NCBI RefSeq assembly: GCF_900187135.1
Contig: NZ_LT906443.1
Coordinates: 1,736,001-1,800,000 of the forward strand
Reading direction: 5' to 3'
Origin: Corynebacterium ulcerans
GTDB taxonomy: Bacteria; Actinomycetota; Actinomycetes; Mycobacteriales; Mycobacteriaceae
Length of the DNA: 64,000 nt
Shown: positions 8,566 through 17,127 of the stretch, in pieces
Layout: each line of letters begins with the position of its first letter
Numbering within the stretch: the first letter of the stretch is position 1
Notes under the pieces: generated by a model
The model's input: only the letters and a program-made list of their open reading frames with translations
Told to the model about the DNA's origin: nothing
The model's database searches: none
Position numbers and translations under genes: made by a program

Positions 8566-9023
8566 TGACGGCAAGCGAAAACCTTAAAAACCTGGGAATA
8601 GAGCTGCCGGATGTTGCAGCGCCCGTGGCTGTCTACATTCCGGCCACCAAGGTAGGAAACCAGGTGTGGACCTCTGGTCAGCTACCTTTTATCGACGGCG
8701 CACTGCCGGCAGTGGGCAAGGTCGGGGCGGATGTATCCGCGGAACAGGCTGAATCCTATGCTCGCGTGGCCGCGTTGAATGCTCTGGCCGCCATCGATGC
8801 TGTGGTGGGCATTGATAATGTGACCCGAGTTCTGAAAATCGTGGGCTTTGTTGCCTCTGCTCAGGATTTCGGCGGGCAGCCTGGCGTGGTCAACGGTGCT
8901 TCGCAACTCATGGGGGAAGTCTTTGGCGAGGCCGGGGCGCATGTGCGTAGCGCCGTAGGAGTGGCGGAACTGCCGCTGAATTCTCCAGTGGAGATCGAAG
9001 TTGTTGTTGAGGTTGCTGAGTAG
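8565..9023 (+). CDS. RidA/YjgF-family protein
   Basis: The 152-residue protein belongs to the RidA superfamily of small trimeric proteins; the founding members hydrolyse reactive enamine/imine intermediates from amino-acid dehydratases. Recognisable segments are VYIPATKVGNQVWTSGQLP, the conserved GA-like core, ALAAIDAVVG and the C-terminal PLNSPVEIEVVVEV. The arginine that contacts substrate carboxylate in the archetypal RidA is not obvious in the expected IRPVAP-type segment, so this is probably one of the Rid subfamilies without proven imine deaminase activity. The ATG at 8565 overlaps the stop of the upstream gene; a GTG at 8562 is also in frame. Synteny: Rv3678c. Confidence 0.88.
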   Translation: MTASENLKNLGIELPDVAAPVAVYIPATKVGNQVWTSGQLPFIDGALPAVGKVGADVSAEQAESYARVAALNALAAIDAVVGIDNVTRVLKIVGFVASAQDFGGQPGVVNGASQLMGEVFGEAGAHVRSAVGVAELPLNSPVEIEVVVEVAE

Positions 9024-9096
9024 GAAAGAGTTGGCAGTCTTCTATGCAAACGGACCCCGCAAAACTAACGATGGGGTTCCGTTTAAGTAGTTTGGC

Positions 9097-9939
9097 ATGG
9101 CAATAATCGCTAAGCTGATGAGCATGGAGCATCCTGCTTACAGTCAGCTACGGCCGGTTAGTCCGTCCGTTTCGGTGGTACTTTGTCCCAATCCGGGGTA
9201 CGCCGCTCTCGAAGGAACTAATTCGTGGGTCGTGCGTGCGGAGGGGGACTCGCGCAGCATAGTTATTGACCCTGGTCCTGAGGACGAGGGTCACCTTAAT
9301 GTGCTCAATAGCAAGGCCAATGAGGTTGGTCTGATACTGCTCACGCATAGGCATCACGATCATGCTGACGGAGCGCCGCGCTTCTATCAGCTCACAGAGG
9401 GCGCTCCTGTTCGGGCGCAGGACCCGGCTTATTGCAAAGGCGGAACGCCGCTTATCGACGGCGAGTTAATCACCGTGGACGGCGTTACCCCCCAAGTAGA
9501 GGTTGTTTTTACGCCGGGACACACCGCCGACTCTGTATGTTTCTTTGTATGGAGCGGGGAACCGCACGCATCGGAGCTAGAGGGGATTATCACTGGCGAT
9601 ACCATTGCGGGACGCCATACCACGATGATTTCCGAGACCGATGGTGATCTAGGGGATTATCTCAATACTCTCGCACTCCTGGAGGAGCGTGGCAAAGACG
9701 TGTGCCTTATGCCGGGGCACGGGCCGGAAGGTCATGACGTTGCAAGCTTTGCTCATTGGTACACCCAGCGTCGTCGTCAGCGCTTAGATCAAATCCGCGC
9801 AGCGCGCGCCGAGCTCGGCGAAGATGCATCTATCAAACAGCTTATCGACGCCGTCTATGATGACGTAGACCCAGTTCTGCGAGGTGCCGCAGAACAATCA
9901 ACCCGCGTGGCACTGCGCTATCTGGCGGAACAAGAATAA
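9097..9939 (+). CDS. Metallo-beta-lactamase fold hydrolase
   Basis: The 280-residue protein has the MBL signature THRHHDHADG (HxHxDH), then GHT and GDT motifs that complete the two-zinc site, and a late MPGHGPEG histidine. It is close to the LACTB2-like group, some members of which are RNases or thioesterases; substrate is unknown here. ATG codons at 9097, 9118 and 9124 are all in frame and none has a convincing ribosome binding site, so the N-terminus is uncertain by up to nine residues. Orthologous to the Rv3677c position directly before the CRP-type regulator, but here convergent with it across a strong terminator. Confidence 0.85.
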   Translation: MAIIAKLMSMEHPAYSQLRPVSPSVSVVLCPNPGYAALEGTNSWVVRAEGDSRSIVIDPGPEDEGHLNVLNSKANEVGLILLTHRHHDHADGAPRFYQLTEGAPVRAQDPAYCKGGTPLIDGELITVDGVTPQVEVVFTPGHTADSVCFFVWSGEPHASELEGIITGDTIAGRHTTMISETDGDLGDYLNTLALLEERGKDVCLMPGHGPEGHDVASFAHWYTQRRRQRLDQIRAARAELGEDASIKQLIDAVYDDVDPVLRGAAEQSTRVALRYLAEQE

Positions 9940-9944
9940 CTGCA

Positions 9945-10009
9945 TCTACAAAAGGCCTGGTGGCTCGGCTGTTCCCATGTGGGAGCCGGGCCACCAGGCC
10001 TTTTGTAGG
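9945..10009. terminator. Bidirectional terminator between MBL gene and glxR
   Basis: A very long stem pairs 9946-9970 with 9983-10008 (CTACAAAAGGCCTGGTGGC against its complement, with two small mismatches). A-rich and T-rich flanks on both sides suit termination of both converging genes. Confidence 0.85.
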
Positions 10010-10050
10010 GAGTGAAGACTCAACTCCCTACATGTGAGCGCTGGAAAGCG

Positions 10051-10734
10051 TTAGCGTGCGCGCTTTGCCAGGTGCTCGGTGTCTACGATCAGAACCGACT
10101 TGCCTTCGAGGCGGATCCAACCGCGGTGAGCGAATGTGGCTAGAGCCTTGTTCACAGTCTCACGGCTTGCGCCCACGAGCTGAGCGATCTCTTCCTGGGT
10201 GAGGTCGTGATTCACGCGGAGGGCACCGCCCTCTTGGGTGCCAAAGCGGTTTGCCAGCTGCAGAAGCGTCTTAGCAACACGGCCGGGGACGTCGGTGAAG
10301 ATCAAATCTGCGAGGGATGCATTCGTACGGCGCAAGCGGCGAGCCAGGACACGAAGCAGTTGCTCGGAGATCTCTGGGTGATCGCTGATCCACTGGCGCA
10401 GCATCTCCGAATTCATGGTGGCAGCATGAACTTCGGTGACGCAGACGGCGGAAGACGTACGTGGGCCTGGGTCGAAGATGGACAGTTCGCCGAACATGTC
10501 GGAAGGACCCATGACTGTCAAGAGGTTTTCGCGACCGTCGAGTGAGTGGCGGGCCAGCTTCACTTTTCCGGAAGTGATGATGTACAAACGGTCGCCAGGC
10601 TCACCCTCTTCAAAGATTGTTGCCCCGCGCGGGAATCGGACGCTTTCAAGCTCCTGAATCAGATTGCCGACCGCAACTGGATCTACACCCTGAAAAATTC
10701 CGGCGCGGGAGAGAATATCCTGCACACCATCCAC
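10051..10734 (-). CDS. glxR: cAMP-responsive global regulator GlxR (CRP/FNR family)
   Basis: The 227-residue protein has a cyclic-nucleotide-binding domain (about 12-130) with the phosphate-binding cassette [16 protein letters not shown] at 81-96, a dimerisation helix, and a winged helix-turn-helix at about 178-200 ([21 protein letters not shown]). Length and sequence agree with GlxR of C. glutamicum, a cAMP-dependent regulator of central metabolism, respiration and many other genes that binds TGTGANNTANNTCACA. An imperfect site of this type is upstream of the gene, in keeping with autoregulation. The adenylate cyclase gene cyaB lies 23 kb away in the same window. Neighbour nth matches the crp-nth order of mycobacteria. 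Confidence 0.95.
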   Translation of the reverse strand: MDGVQDILSRAGIFQGVDPVAVGNLIQELESVRFPRGATIFEEGEPGDRLYIITSGKVKLARHSLDGRENLLTVMGPSDMFGELSIFDPGPRTSSAVCVTEVHAATMNSEMLRQWISDHPEISEQLLRVLARRLRRTNASLADLIFTDVPGRVAKTLLQLANRFGTQEGGALRVNHDLTQEEIAQLVGASRETVNKALATFAHRGWIRLEGKSVLIVDTEHLAKRAR

Positions 10735-11035
10735 GTCAATACTCCTCTAGTAGGCCGCGCTAGGAATCTCTCCAAGCCTGGGCTATAGCTAGTGCGGCGT
10801 TATAACCGGATCGTGGCACGATTGTGGAGAGCACTTTCGCATTGCTTCGACCGGTTTAGTTAATGTTTCCTAGATCACCATACTATGTACTGCGTCACTT
10901 TTGCACCCTCAAAATAGATTGGTCACAAAGTGAGGGGTTTGGGTGCTGAATGGGGGTGAAATTTTTGAATTATCACGAGTAAATTACTTTGCCGTGGGGT
11001 TCGGGGTCCGCAGCGGGGGTGCCAAAAAGGTGGGG
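10735..11035. other. glxR upstream region
   Basis: A 300-base intergenic region containing the glxR promoter and the 3' end of the small membrane-protein gene. Apart from the GlxR-like site at 10864-10879 I see no further gene. Confidence 0.5.
10864..10879. promoter_or_regulatory. GlxR-like operator upstream of glxR
   Basis: TGTTTCCTAGATCACC fits the GlxR consensus at the central TA, the TCAC half and the outer TGT; the left half is degenerate (TGTTT for TGTGA). It is 130 bases before the glxR start. Autoregulation of glxR is known in C. glutamicum; occupancy here is inference. Confidence 0.45.
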
Positions 11036-11251
11036 TTATTTTTCTTCGCTAGATAAAAAATTCTTAGCATCGCCCGTGGGGTCTGGCGTCTCTGCGTCTG
11101 CGCTGGTGAGTGGGAGATCAGTGATCTCGGCTGCGGCGTTGTTTTCCTCGGGGGATCCATGGGGATGGAGGACCTTGATCTCTAGGCGATCCATCCATAA
11201 AAGGAACAGTGCGAGAGCAAAGGGGACAAAAAATACCAACAGGAAGCTCAT
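11036..11251 (-). CDS. Small membrane protein upstream of glxR
   Basis: A 71-residue protein beginning [19 protein letters not shown], a single N-terminal membrane helix followed by a charged cytosolic tail rich in Glu, Asp and Pro. A start seven codons earlier (ATG 11272) is equally possible. It lies between glxR and nth, divergent from nth. I do not recognise a named family; small proteins of this type are present at this locus in other corynebacteria, as far as I recall. Confidence 0.55.
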   Translation of the reverse strand: MSFLLVFFVPFALALFLLWMDRLEIKVLHPHGSPEENNAAAEITDLPLTSADAETPDPTGDAKNFLSSEEK

Positions 11252-11331
11252 GCTGCCACTGTAGCCTTGCATCAGGCGGCGTGCAGCGCAGTTTCGGACC
11301 AATGTCATGGGCCTGGAATAAGGTAGGTGCC

Positions 11332-12138
11332 ATGTCGAGTCAGTATCCATTAGAGTTGCCAACCTCTCCGCCGGTTGCCCGGGTCAAAGTGGGGGCGCAT
11401 AAGGCTGCGCGTGGGCAAGAGACTCCCCTAGGGAAGAAACGTCGGGCGCGGAGGATTAACAGGCTTCTGAGCGTGGGATACCCAGAGGCCCATTGTGAGT
11501 TGGATTTTAAAAATCCGTTAGAACTCACAGTGGCCACAGTACTGAGCGCGCAATGCACTGATGTTCGTGTTAATCAGGTGACTCCTCGTCTTTTCTCCAT
11601 GTATCCAACTGCATGGGATTATGCCAATGCGAATGAATCTGAGCTGCAAGAAATCATCCGGCCTACCGGATTTTATAAAGCAAAGGCCTCGCACCTCATC
11701 GGGTTGGGGCAGAAGCTGGTGGCTGACTTTGACGGCGAAATCCCGCAGAGCATAGAGGACCTGATCAGCCTGCCTGGCGTGGGAAGGAAAACTGCCAACG
11801 TAGTTCGCGGAAATGCCTTTGATATCCCAGGCCTGACCGTGGATACGCATTTTGGCCGGCTGGTGCGCCGCATGGGCTTGAGTTCACACACTGACCCTTT
11901 GAAAGTGGAGGCCGAACTCGCAGAACTCATAGAGAAGAAAGAATGGACGATGTTTTCCCACCGCATCATCTTCCATGGTCGTCGTGTATGCCATTCGCGT
12001 AAAGCTGCCTGTGGGGCTTGTTTTCTGGCTGCGGAATGCCCGAGCTTTGGCGCTGAGGGGCCTATAGATCCCGAGCTGGCATCTGCGTTGGTGGTAGGGG
12101 ATAATCGTGAAGCATTATTGGAGTTGGCAGGAGCTTAA
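11332..12138 (+). CDS. nth: Endonuclease III
   Basis: The 268-residue DNA glycosylase/AP lyase removes oxidised pyrimidines in base-excision repair. The helix-hairpin-helix SLPGVGRKT is at 146-154 with the Schiff-base Lys153, the catalytic Asp is in VDTH at 170-173, and the four [4Fe-4S] ligands are C220, C227, C230 and C236 (C-x6-C-x2-C-x5-C). The start ATG at 11332 follows AAGGTAGGTG; a longer frame upstream lacks support. A basic N-terminal extension of about 40 residues precedes the fold. The tlpA-like gene begins two bases after its stop, so it leads a nth-trx-nudix-marP transcription unit, as in mycobacteria. Confidence 0.95.
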   Translation: MSSQYPLELPTSPPVARVKVGAHKAARGQETPLGKKRRARRINRLLSVGYPEAHCELDFKNPLELTVATVLSAQCTDVRVNQVTPRLFSMYPTAWDYANANESELQEIIRPTGFYKAKASHLIGLGQKLVADFDGEIPQSIEDLISLPGVGRKTANVVRGNAFDIPGLTVDTHFGRLVRRMGLSSHTDPLKVEAELAELIEKKEWTMFSHRIIFHGRRVCHSRKAACGACFLAAECPSFGAEGPIDPELASALVVGDNREALLELAGA

Positions 12139-12140
12139 GT

Positions 12141-12743
12141 ATGAAAAAGACAATCGCTGCTTCCTTTGGCGTTTTTGTCGTGATGCTTGTGCTTCTTATC
12201 GCGGTCGTTCCGCATCTCCTGCGTGGCGGCTCGGGTGACCAGAAGGAAAGCGCCGGGGCTGAGGGTAGTGACACTGTGGCCCAGAACGTTCAGAATCGCC
12301 CGGAGTGTCCTGTTGCGGACGTGGGTGGGGTCGCGCTTCCGTGCTTGGGCGCTCAACACCGAGCTCATCCTATGCCTGCTGTGACGGTGGTATCGCTATG
12401 GGCTTGGTGGTGTGAGCCGTGCCGCAAGGAGCTACCGCTTTTTGACGAACTCGCGGCTAAACATCCAGAGTTTTCCGTGGTAGGAGTTCACGCAGACACT
12501 CATGCTGCTAACGGGGCTGCGCTGCTCAACGATCTTGGTATTCAGATGCCATCGTTACAAGACAATAACAATAGTTTCGCAGCTTCACTTGGGTTGCCTA
12601 AGGTAGTGCCCATCACCCTTGTTTTTGATCAGAATGGAAAGCTCATCTCGACGATCCCGAAGCCCTTTGAACACTATGAAGATCTTGAGTCTGCAGTGCT
12701 AAGAAATCTTCCTGCAACTGCTACCCCTACGGAGGTTTCCTGA
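12141..12743 (+). CDS. Membrane-anchored thioredoxin-like protein (TlpA family)
   Basis: The 200-residue protein has an uncleaved signal or anchor at residues 4-24, a linker, then a thioredoxin fold with the active site WCEPC (C91, C94) in WAWWCEPCRKELP and a cis-proline region VVPITLVF near residue 155. Two additional Cys (C56, C68) in the segment before the fold may form a structural disulfide. The family reduces disulfides of exported proteins. It overlaps the NUDIX gene by one base (TGATGG) and stands in the Rv3673c position. Confidence 0.9.
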   Translation: MKKTIAASFGVFVVMLVLLIAVVPHLLRGGSGDQKESAGAEGSDTVAQNVQNRPECPVADVGGVALPCLGAQHRAHPMPAVTVVSLWAWWCEPCRKELPLFDELAAKHPEFSVVGVHADTHAANGAALLNDLGIQMPSLQDNNNSFAASLGLPKVVPITLVFDQNGKLISTIPKPFEHYEDLESAVLRNLPATATPTEVS

Positions 12744-13522
12744 TGGACATCAACGAGGGGAGACTTGGTGATTTCCCACGTCCAGATATTCCTGGGGAAA
12801 ATATCACGCTGCGTCCTGAACGCGCTCCCGTATGGATGAGGCGCCTAGTCGGGGATGTGACTGGTGGCGCCATCGACGGCAGAATCCGGCGGGCACTGCG
12901 TCCGGAGTCTTCCCCAGACTCAACTAAACGCGCCGCGGTGCTGGTTCTTCTCGCCGGAGCGGAAACCTCGGCGGAGATGCCTAACGACGCCTCCGTGCTA
13001 CTCACGCACCGTTCGCCAAGCATGAGAGCCCACTCTGGGCAGATAGCTTTTCCGGGTGGTCGCCTGGATAAGACTGATGCGAATGCGGTGGATTGTGCTC
13101 TCAGAGAAGCATGGGAAGAGACTGGCTTAGACCGTCGGACCGTGACACCTCTCGCGCAGCTTCCTGAAGTACATATTCGCGCAACAGGTTATCCAGTGCT
13201 TCCTGTGTTGGCCCACTGGCATAGCATCGGCCCCATTGGCGTGGTCAGTCCACAAGAAGCTGACTCAGTGGCTAACATCCCCGTGTTGTCTCTCACGGAT
13301 CCCGCTAACCGGTTTATGGTGCAACACAAAGACTGGTCTGGGCCGGCATTCCGGGTCAATGATTATGTGATCTGGGGTTTTACCGGAGGACTGCTTGATG
13401 CTCTTATCGCACATGCGGGATGGGAGCATCCATGGGATAAAACCACCCACTACGATTTGCACAAGACACTGTCTGAATCGCGAAACAACGAGCGGCTTGG
13501 CCAGTTGTATCCGCGCAGGTAA
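12743..13522 (+). CDS. NUDIX hydrolase, probable CoA pyrophosphatase
   Basis: The 259-residue protein contains the Nudix box at 106-128 (GGRLDK...REAWEETGL) directly preceded by HSGQIAFPGGR, which matches the extended signature of CoA diphosphatases (GQ-x-x-FPGG). The family cleaves CoA and related nucleotides to 4'-phosphopantetheine and 3',5'-ADP. GGAGG stands six bases before the ATG. It is transcriptionally linked with nth and the TlpA-like gene and precedes the MarP-like protease. Confidence 0.88.
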   Translation: MDINEGRLGDFPRPDIPGENITLRPERAPVWMRRLVGDVTGGAIDGRIRRALRPESSPDSTKRAAVLVLLAGAETSAEMPNDASVLLTHRSPSMRAHSGQIAFPGGRLDKTDANAVDCALREAWEETGLDRRTVTPLAQLPEVHIRATGYPVLPVLAHWHSIGPIGVVSPQEADSVANIPVLSLTDPANRFMVQHKDWSGPAFRVNDYVIWGFTGGLLDALIAHAGWEHPWDKTTHYDLHKTLSESRNNERLGQLYPRR

Positions 13523-13603
13523 AACACCGACTGCGGTCAGGCTCTCAGATATCGCGCCTAGTGCGCTTTAGTACACACGCTCATAGGAAGGTATCCCACA
13601 GAC

Positions 13604-14800
13604 GTGACTCCAGGAACAGTCGTGGACATAATCATCGGGCTGGCGCTCATCTTGGCTATCTTTTCTGGATGGCGACAGGGAGCATTCGCCTCGGTGCTCT
13701 CAACCTTGGGCGTGATAGCAGGCCTGATATGCGGAGCTGCCCTGGCCCCGGTAGTCATGGAACAGACGGAATCCACGGCATTGCGCTTCCTGCTTGCTTT
13801 GGGCACGGTGATTCTTCTTGTAGGAATAGGCAATCTCGTTGGAGGGCTGATTGGCTCGTCGCTGCGGGATCGAGCTCAGTGGCGCAAGACTCTGGCGATC
13901 GATTCGATGGTGGGAGCCTTATTCCAGGCGCTCGCTACATTGATCGTTGCGTGGTTGGTTGCCATCCCGCTGGCCACAAGCTTGAGCGGTTCAGTATCGC
14001 AGGGCATTAAGAACTCCACCATCTTGGGCTTTGTTGATCGCAACATTCCAGCTGCCTTGTCGACGTTGCCTTCCCGGATCTCCGCGATGCTCAACGAGTC
14101 CGGGCTGCCGCCTCTGATTTCTCCCTTTGTGGAGGGAACACAATCAAAGCAAGTAGAAGCGCCCGCGATTAAAGTTGCTGACACAGCTCTTGTGGAGCGT
14201 CTACGTCCCTCTGTGATTCATGTTCTGGGAGAATCTGAAAAATGCAGCCGACGTCTGATGGGCTCTGGTTTTGTTATAGACGAATCTCACGTGATCACTA
14301 ATGCACACGTGGTAGCTGGCACCGATAAAGTCAGCTTGGATACCGTCGAGGGTGTCTTTGCCGCTGAAGTCGTGTACTACAACCCGCAGCTGGACATAGC
14401 AGTACTGAAGTCTGACAAAATCAGTCTTCCTGCTCTTTCCTGGGCTCAAGAGCCGGCTGAATCTGGTGCGGATGCCATAGTCATGGGATTCCCAGAGTCG
14501 GGCCCCTTTGAAGCAGCCCCAGCACGTGTGAGCGACCGCATTACAATCTCTGGCGCAGATATCTATTCCAACGGCAGGGTTGAGCGTGAGGCCTATACCG
14601 TGCGCGGTAGCATCCGAAAAGGAAATTCCGGTGGGCCCATGGTGGATACTGAAGGAAACGTGCTGGGAGTGGTCTTCGGGGCATCTGTAGACAGCAGCGA
14701 CATCGGCTACGTGCTTACCGCTCAAGAAGTACAAAACATCGTGGGCGACATCGCCGCTATGGAAAACCCCGCAGACACTCAGAAGTGCGTAGCTAGTTAG
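13604..14800 (+). CDS. Membrane serine protease, MarP-like
   Basis: The 398-residue protein has four N-terminal membrane helices forming a CvpA-like domain (about 5-125), then a periplasmic trypsin-like domain. The catalytic triad is visible: His235 in NAHVVAG, Asp264 in LDIAVLK and Ser342 in RKGNSGGP. Cys214 and Cys395 are placed to form the disulfide known to stabilise MarP of M. tuberculosis, which confers acid and oxidative resistance. GTG start at 13604 with AGGAAGG eleven bases upstream. The 3' end overlaps the convergent hydrolase gene by four bases. Gene order nudix-marP-hydrolase-holin is the same as Rv3672c-Rv3669. Confidence 0.92.
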   Translation: MTPGTVVDIIIGLALILAIFSGWRQGAFASVLSTLGVIAGLICGAALAPVVMEQTESTALRFLLALGTVILLVGIGNLVGGLIGSSLRDRAQWRKTLAIDSMVGALFQALATLIVAWLVAIPLATSLSGSVSQGIKNSTILGFVDRNIPAALSTLPSRISAMLNESGLPPLISPFVEGTQSKQVEAPAIKVADTALVERLRPSVIHVLGESEKCSRRLMGSGFVIDESHVITNAHVVAGTDKVSLDTVEGVFAAEVVYYNPQLDIAVLKSDKISLPALSWAQEPAESGADAIVMGFPESGPFEAAPARVSDRITISGADIYSNGRVEREAYTVRGSIRKGNSGGPMVDTEGNVLGVVFGASVDSSDIGYVLTAQEVQNIVGDIAAMENPADTQKCVAS

Positions 14801-15711
14801 ACAGACCGGATAAAACGCAGCACCTCGGAAACAAAACCTTTAGGGTTTTCCAGGTGCGGGCGCTGGCCTGTTCCCCCCACAGTGGAGGTACTAAGTCCCG
14901 CTGCCGACCGTGAGTGCGCGCGGCGGGCGAGCCATGCGGACGTGGCGGAGGCGTCGACAAGCATATGCACAGGCACCTGGACCTTAGGCAGCGTCCACTT
15001 CATAGGAGGAACGTTAACGCTGTAACGAGAGGTCTTTGTTACCGGGAGGAATGTGGAATCGATGGACATCGCTCTACGACGCAAACGAAGCTCCTGCTCG
15101 AAACGCTCGCTGACGTGAAAACCAAGGCCGGTGGTGAGCCGCAGATCGCGTTCAATGAGACGGTCGCGCCGGGACCAACACCAGGAACGCAGCAGATGGG
15201 GGAGCCGGAACATCATGGTCAGCGGAAGAATGTGGGAAAACAGCCAAGGGCGAAGACCAATTGCTCGGCGCATATCGGCGGGATGCAGCGCTCCAATGGC
15301 TAGTAAAGAATCCACGTGATCGGGATAATTAGCGGCTAGCAACCATGCGATAGAAGCTCCAGAGCCCACCCCGATGACGTGGGCAGAATTATGCCCGAGC
15401 GTCCGGATGGAACCTGCGATGTCGCCCGCGGCAAAGCGGTGTTCGTAGCCGCTTGGGGGCTTGTCCGAGAGCCCGTATCCGCGCATGTCCAGCGCTGCGA
15501 CGTGAAAACCAGCCTCTGCTAAAGGCTCGATGACGTGGCGGAAATCGAACCAGCCCCCAAAAGAGTCGTGCAGAAGCACAATGGCGGGATTCTGCGGGTC
15601 GCCCGCTGTAGCAGCGTGAAGGCGCAGCCCACGAGTATGGAGCATCTGGTGATGGAAAGGCCCTTCCAACGCAACTACAGAAGGCGACAGCGGCTGCCGA
15701 TGTTTCTTCAA
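14797..15711 (-). CDS. Alpha/beta hydrolase (EphE-like) with altered nucleophile elbow
   Basis: The 304-residue protein has an alpha/beta hydrolase fold: LLHDSFGGWFDFRH at 46-59 (oxyanion region, HD for the usual HG), LDMRGYGLSDKP at 74-85, and the nucleophile-elbow position at 114-119. In epoxide hydrolases this elbow reads GHDWGG with a catalytic Asp; here it is GVGSGAS, so the usual Asp is a Gly and only an adjacent Ser could serve. A late RPHLENPKGF supplies a candidate catalytic His. Start is TTG 15711 with a weak upstream purine stretch; a later start is possible. Synteny with ephE (Rv3670). Epoxide hydrolase activity is therefore doubtful. Confidence 0.75.
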   Translation of the reverse strand: MKKHRQPLSPSVVALEGPFHHQMLHTRGLRLHAATAGDPQNPAIVLLHDSFGGWFDFRHVIEPLAEAGFHVAALDMRGYGLSDKPPSGYEHRFAAGDIAGSIRTLGHNSAHVIGVGSGASIAWLLAANYPDHVDSLLAIGALHPADMRRAIGLRPWLFSHILPLTMMFRLPHLLRSWCWSRRDRLIERDLRLTTGLGFHVSERFEQELRLRRRAMSIDSTFLPVTKTSRYSVNVPPMKWTLPKVQVPVHMLVDASATSAWLARRAHSRSAAGLSTSTVGGTGQRPHLENPKGFVSEVLRFIRSV

Positions 15712-15750
15712 TCTTTTAAGCTTTCTTGTGGAGGCTCATAGGACGCAAAA

Positions 15751-15778
15751 CGCCCCGCACAACGGCGTGTGAGGGGCG
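15751..15778 (-). terminator. Terminator after holin-like gene
   Basis: CGCCCCGCACA pairs with TGTGAGGGGCG around a six-base loop; on the minus strand the stem is followed by TTTTGCG. It separates the holin-like gene from the hydrolase downstream. Confidence 0.75.
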
Positions 15779-15801
15779 CACTAGTGTTTTCGTTGTAAAC
15801 G

Positions 15802-16302
15802 TTAGCTATACATTCCGCGCTGCTTAGTCTCCAGGTTGGCTTGTGCCTTTCCCGGAACGAGATTCTTAAGCTCTGTGACGGACTGAATAGTCTGCTTGGG
15901 CTTGCCGATCTTCTTGACCTTCTTAAAGCCCACAAAGGCAAGAAGGGCCGCGAGGACGATCATGATGAGGAAGACGATGAGGAATGCAGCCCAACGATCC
16001 AGCCAGACGCTGAGCAGTTCTGCAAGGAAGAAGAAAAAGAAGAAGGAGCTGTAGAGGGCGATAGTGCCAGCGACGCCAAACAGGCCGCCGCCGATTACGC
16101 CTTTTTTGGCTTCTGCAGCAAGCTCGGTCTTAGCCAGCTCGACCTCTGCGCGGAACAACGAGGACATCTGCGCGGTAGCGTCACTTACGAGGGAACCGAT
16201 GGAGCCTTTGTTGGTGGCATCGACATCAGTCAGGGGGATTCCATTAACCTTTGCGTCGAATTGATCCGCGCCATCAGTGAAAAAGCCGTTGTCCTTGCTC
16301 AC
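15802..16302 (-). CDS. Phage-holin-superfamily / DUF1469-type membrane protein
   Basis: The 166-residue protein has a soluble N-terminus with an amphipathic helix (LFRAEVELAKTELAAEAKK, about 48-67) and two membrane helices at about 72-95 and 101-125, the pattern of the actinobacterial holin superfamily III / DUF1469 proteins (Rv3669 position). The first membrane helix includes six consecutive phenylalanines encoded by a TTC/TTT run. The C-terminal 35 residues are basic and cytosolic. Function unknown; phage origin is not implied. Confidence 0.8.
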   Translation of the reverse strand: MSKDNGFFTDGADQFDAKVNGIPLTDVDATNKGSIGSLVSDATAQMSSLFRAEVELAKTELAAEAKKGVIGGGLFGVAGTIALYSSFFFFFFLAELLSVWLDRWAAFLIVFLIMIVLAALLAFVGFKKVKKIGKPKQTIQSVTELKNLVPGKAQANLETKQRGMYS

Positions 16303-16418
16303 AGGTTGATCCCTTCAGATCGAATTCATTTAAAACAGTTATCTTCAATCGTGCCACGAAACGCGCGTGAAGGTGAATTTACTGGATAGATTGTTGTGTA
16401 TTTGTAGTATTAAAACTC

Positions 16419-17084
16419 ATGGCAACCTTGGACCATCTACTCGCATTCGGTGAAATTAAAGCACTCGTTCAACGTGCTACAGATGGCATCGCCGCAGTTC
16501 ATCGCAGGCCAGTCAACCTGCGCAAGTATGAAGTTACCTCCTCAGAATCGCTGCTACGAGGCGCACGAACCAGCGCCGCTCTTGATCCCGAACTGGGGGA
16601 AAAGTACCACATCAGTGGGTACAGCATGCTTGCGCCAGCTGTGATCGAACAAACATCGAGGACCTTTCTCCGTGCGCCACTTCAAGTCCTTGCGCGCATA
16701 GACGCTCTGGCGGGAGGACCCGGCAGGCCTACCTCTGCATCTGCGGAACTTGAAGTCCTAGCTCGCGTGATCACATCGGGCCCCAATCCGGCTCTGATAC
16801 CGGCTGTTGTGCATGGGGAGATCATCGGGCGCGGAGCTTTTGGCCCTAGAAGTGCGCTCGTGGCGCGCGTTGCTGCTCGTAGTGCAGCGGTCACCTTTGG
16901 CAGTGATCCGCGTGGATTATGTGTGCCAGAAACCTATCTGCGCAGGCACCGATCCGAGTATCAAGCGAGCGCAGCGCACTTCACGGCAGGTCAGGAGCAG
17001 GCGGTGACATTCATAGAGCTGTATCTCAAAGCGATGATAGCTGGTGCGGAGGAGGCGGAATCCATCGCAGCTGCGGCTCGGTGA
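16419..17084 (+). CDS. Conserved actinobacterial protein (Rv3662c-like)
   Basis: The 221-residue protein is predicted cytosolic, helical and Ala/Arg-rich, with a conserved-looking middle segment (RASSE-like SESLLRGARTSAAL near 41-54) and the C-terminal FIELYLKAMIAGAEEAE. Position beside the HAD gene fits the Rv3662c family, which has no established function. The segment around 40-55 loosely recalls the inhibitory helix of Fic proteins, but I see no HPFxxGNGR motif, so I do not call it Fic. TAGTAT at 16405-16410 is eight bases before the ATG, which suggests a leaderless transcript. Confidence 0.65.
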   Translation: MATLDHLLAFGEIKALVQRATDGIAAVHRRPVNLRKYEVTSSESLLRGARTSAALDPELGEKYHISGYSMLAPAVIEQTSRTFLRAPLQVLARIDALAGGPGRPTSASAELEVLARVITSGPNPALIPAVVHGEIIGRGAFGPRSALVARVAARSAAVTFGSDPRGLCVPETYLRRHRSEYQASAAHFTAGQEQAVTFIELYLKAMIAGAEEAESIAAAAR

Positions 17085-17127
17085 TGGGGCTGTGGGAAGG
17101 AGTGGGGCGTCGGCAAGCTAAGTGCGC

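Noticed and set aside
16020..16050. TTC/TTT run in the holin-like gene as phase-variable repeat
   Set aside because: The run is interrupted and in units of three, so slippage would not shift the frame; a six-Phe membrane helix explains it.
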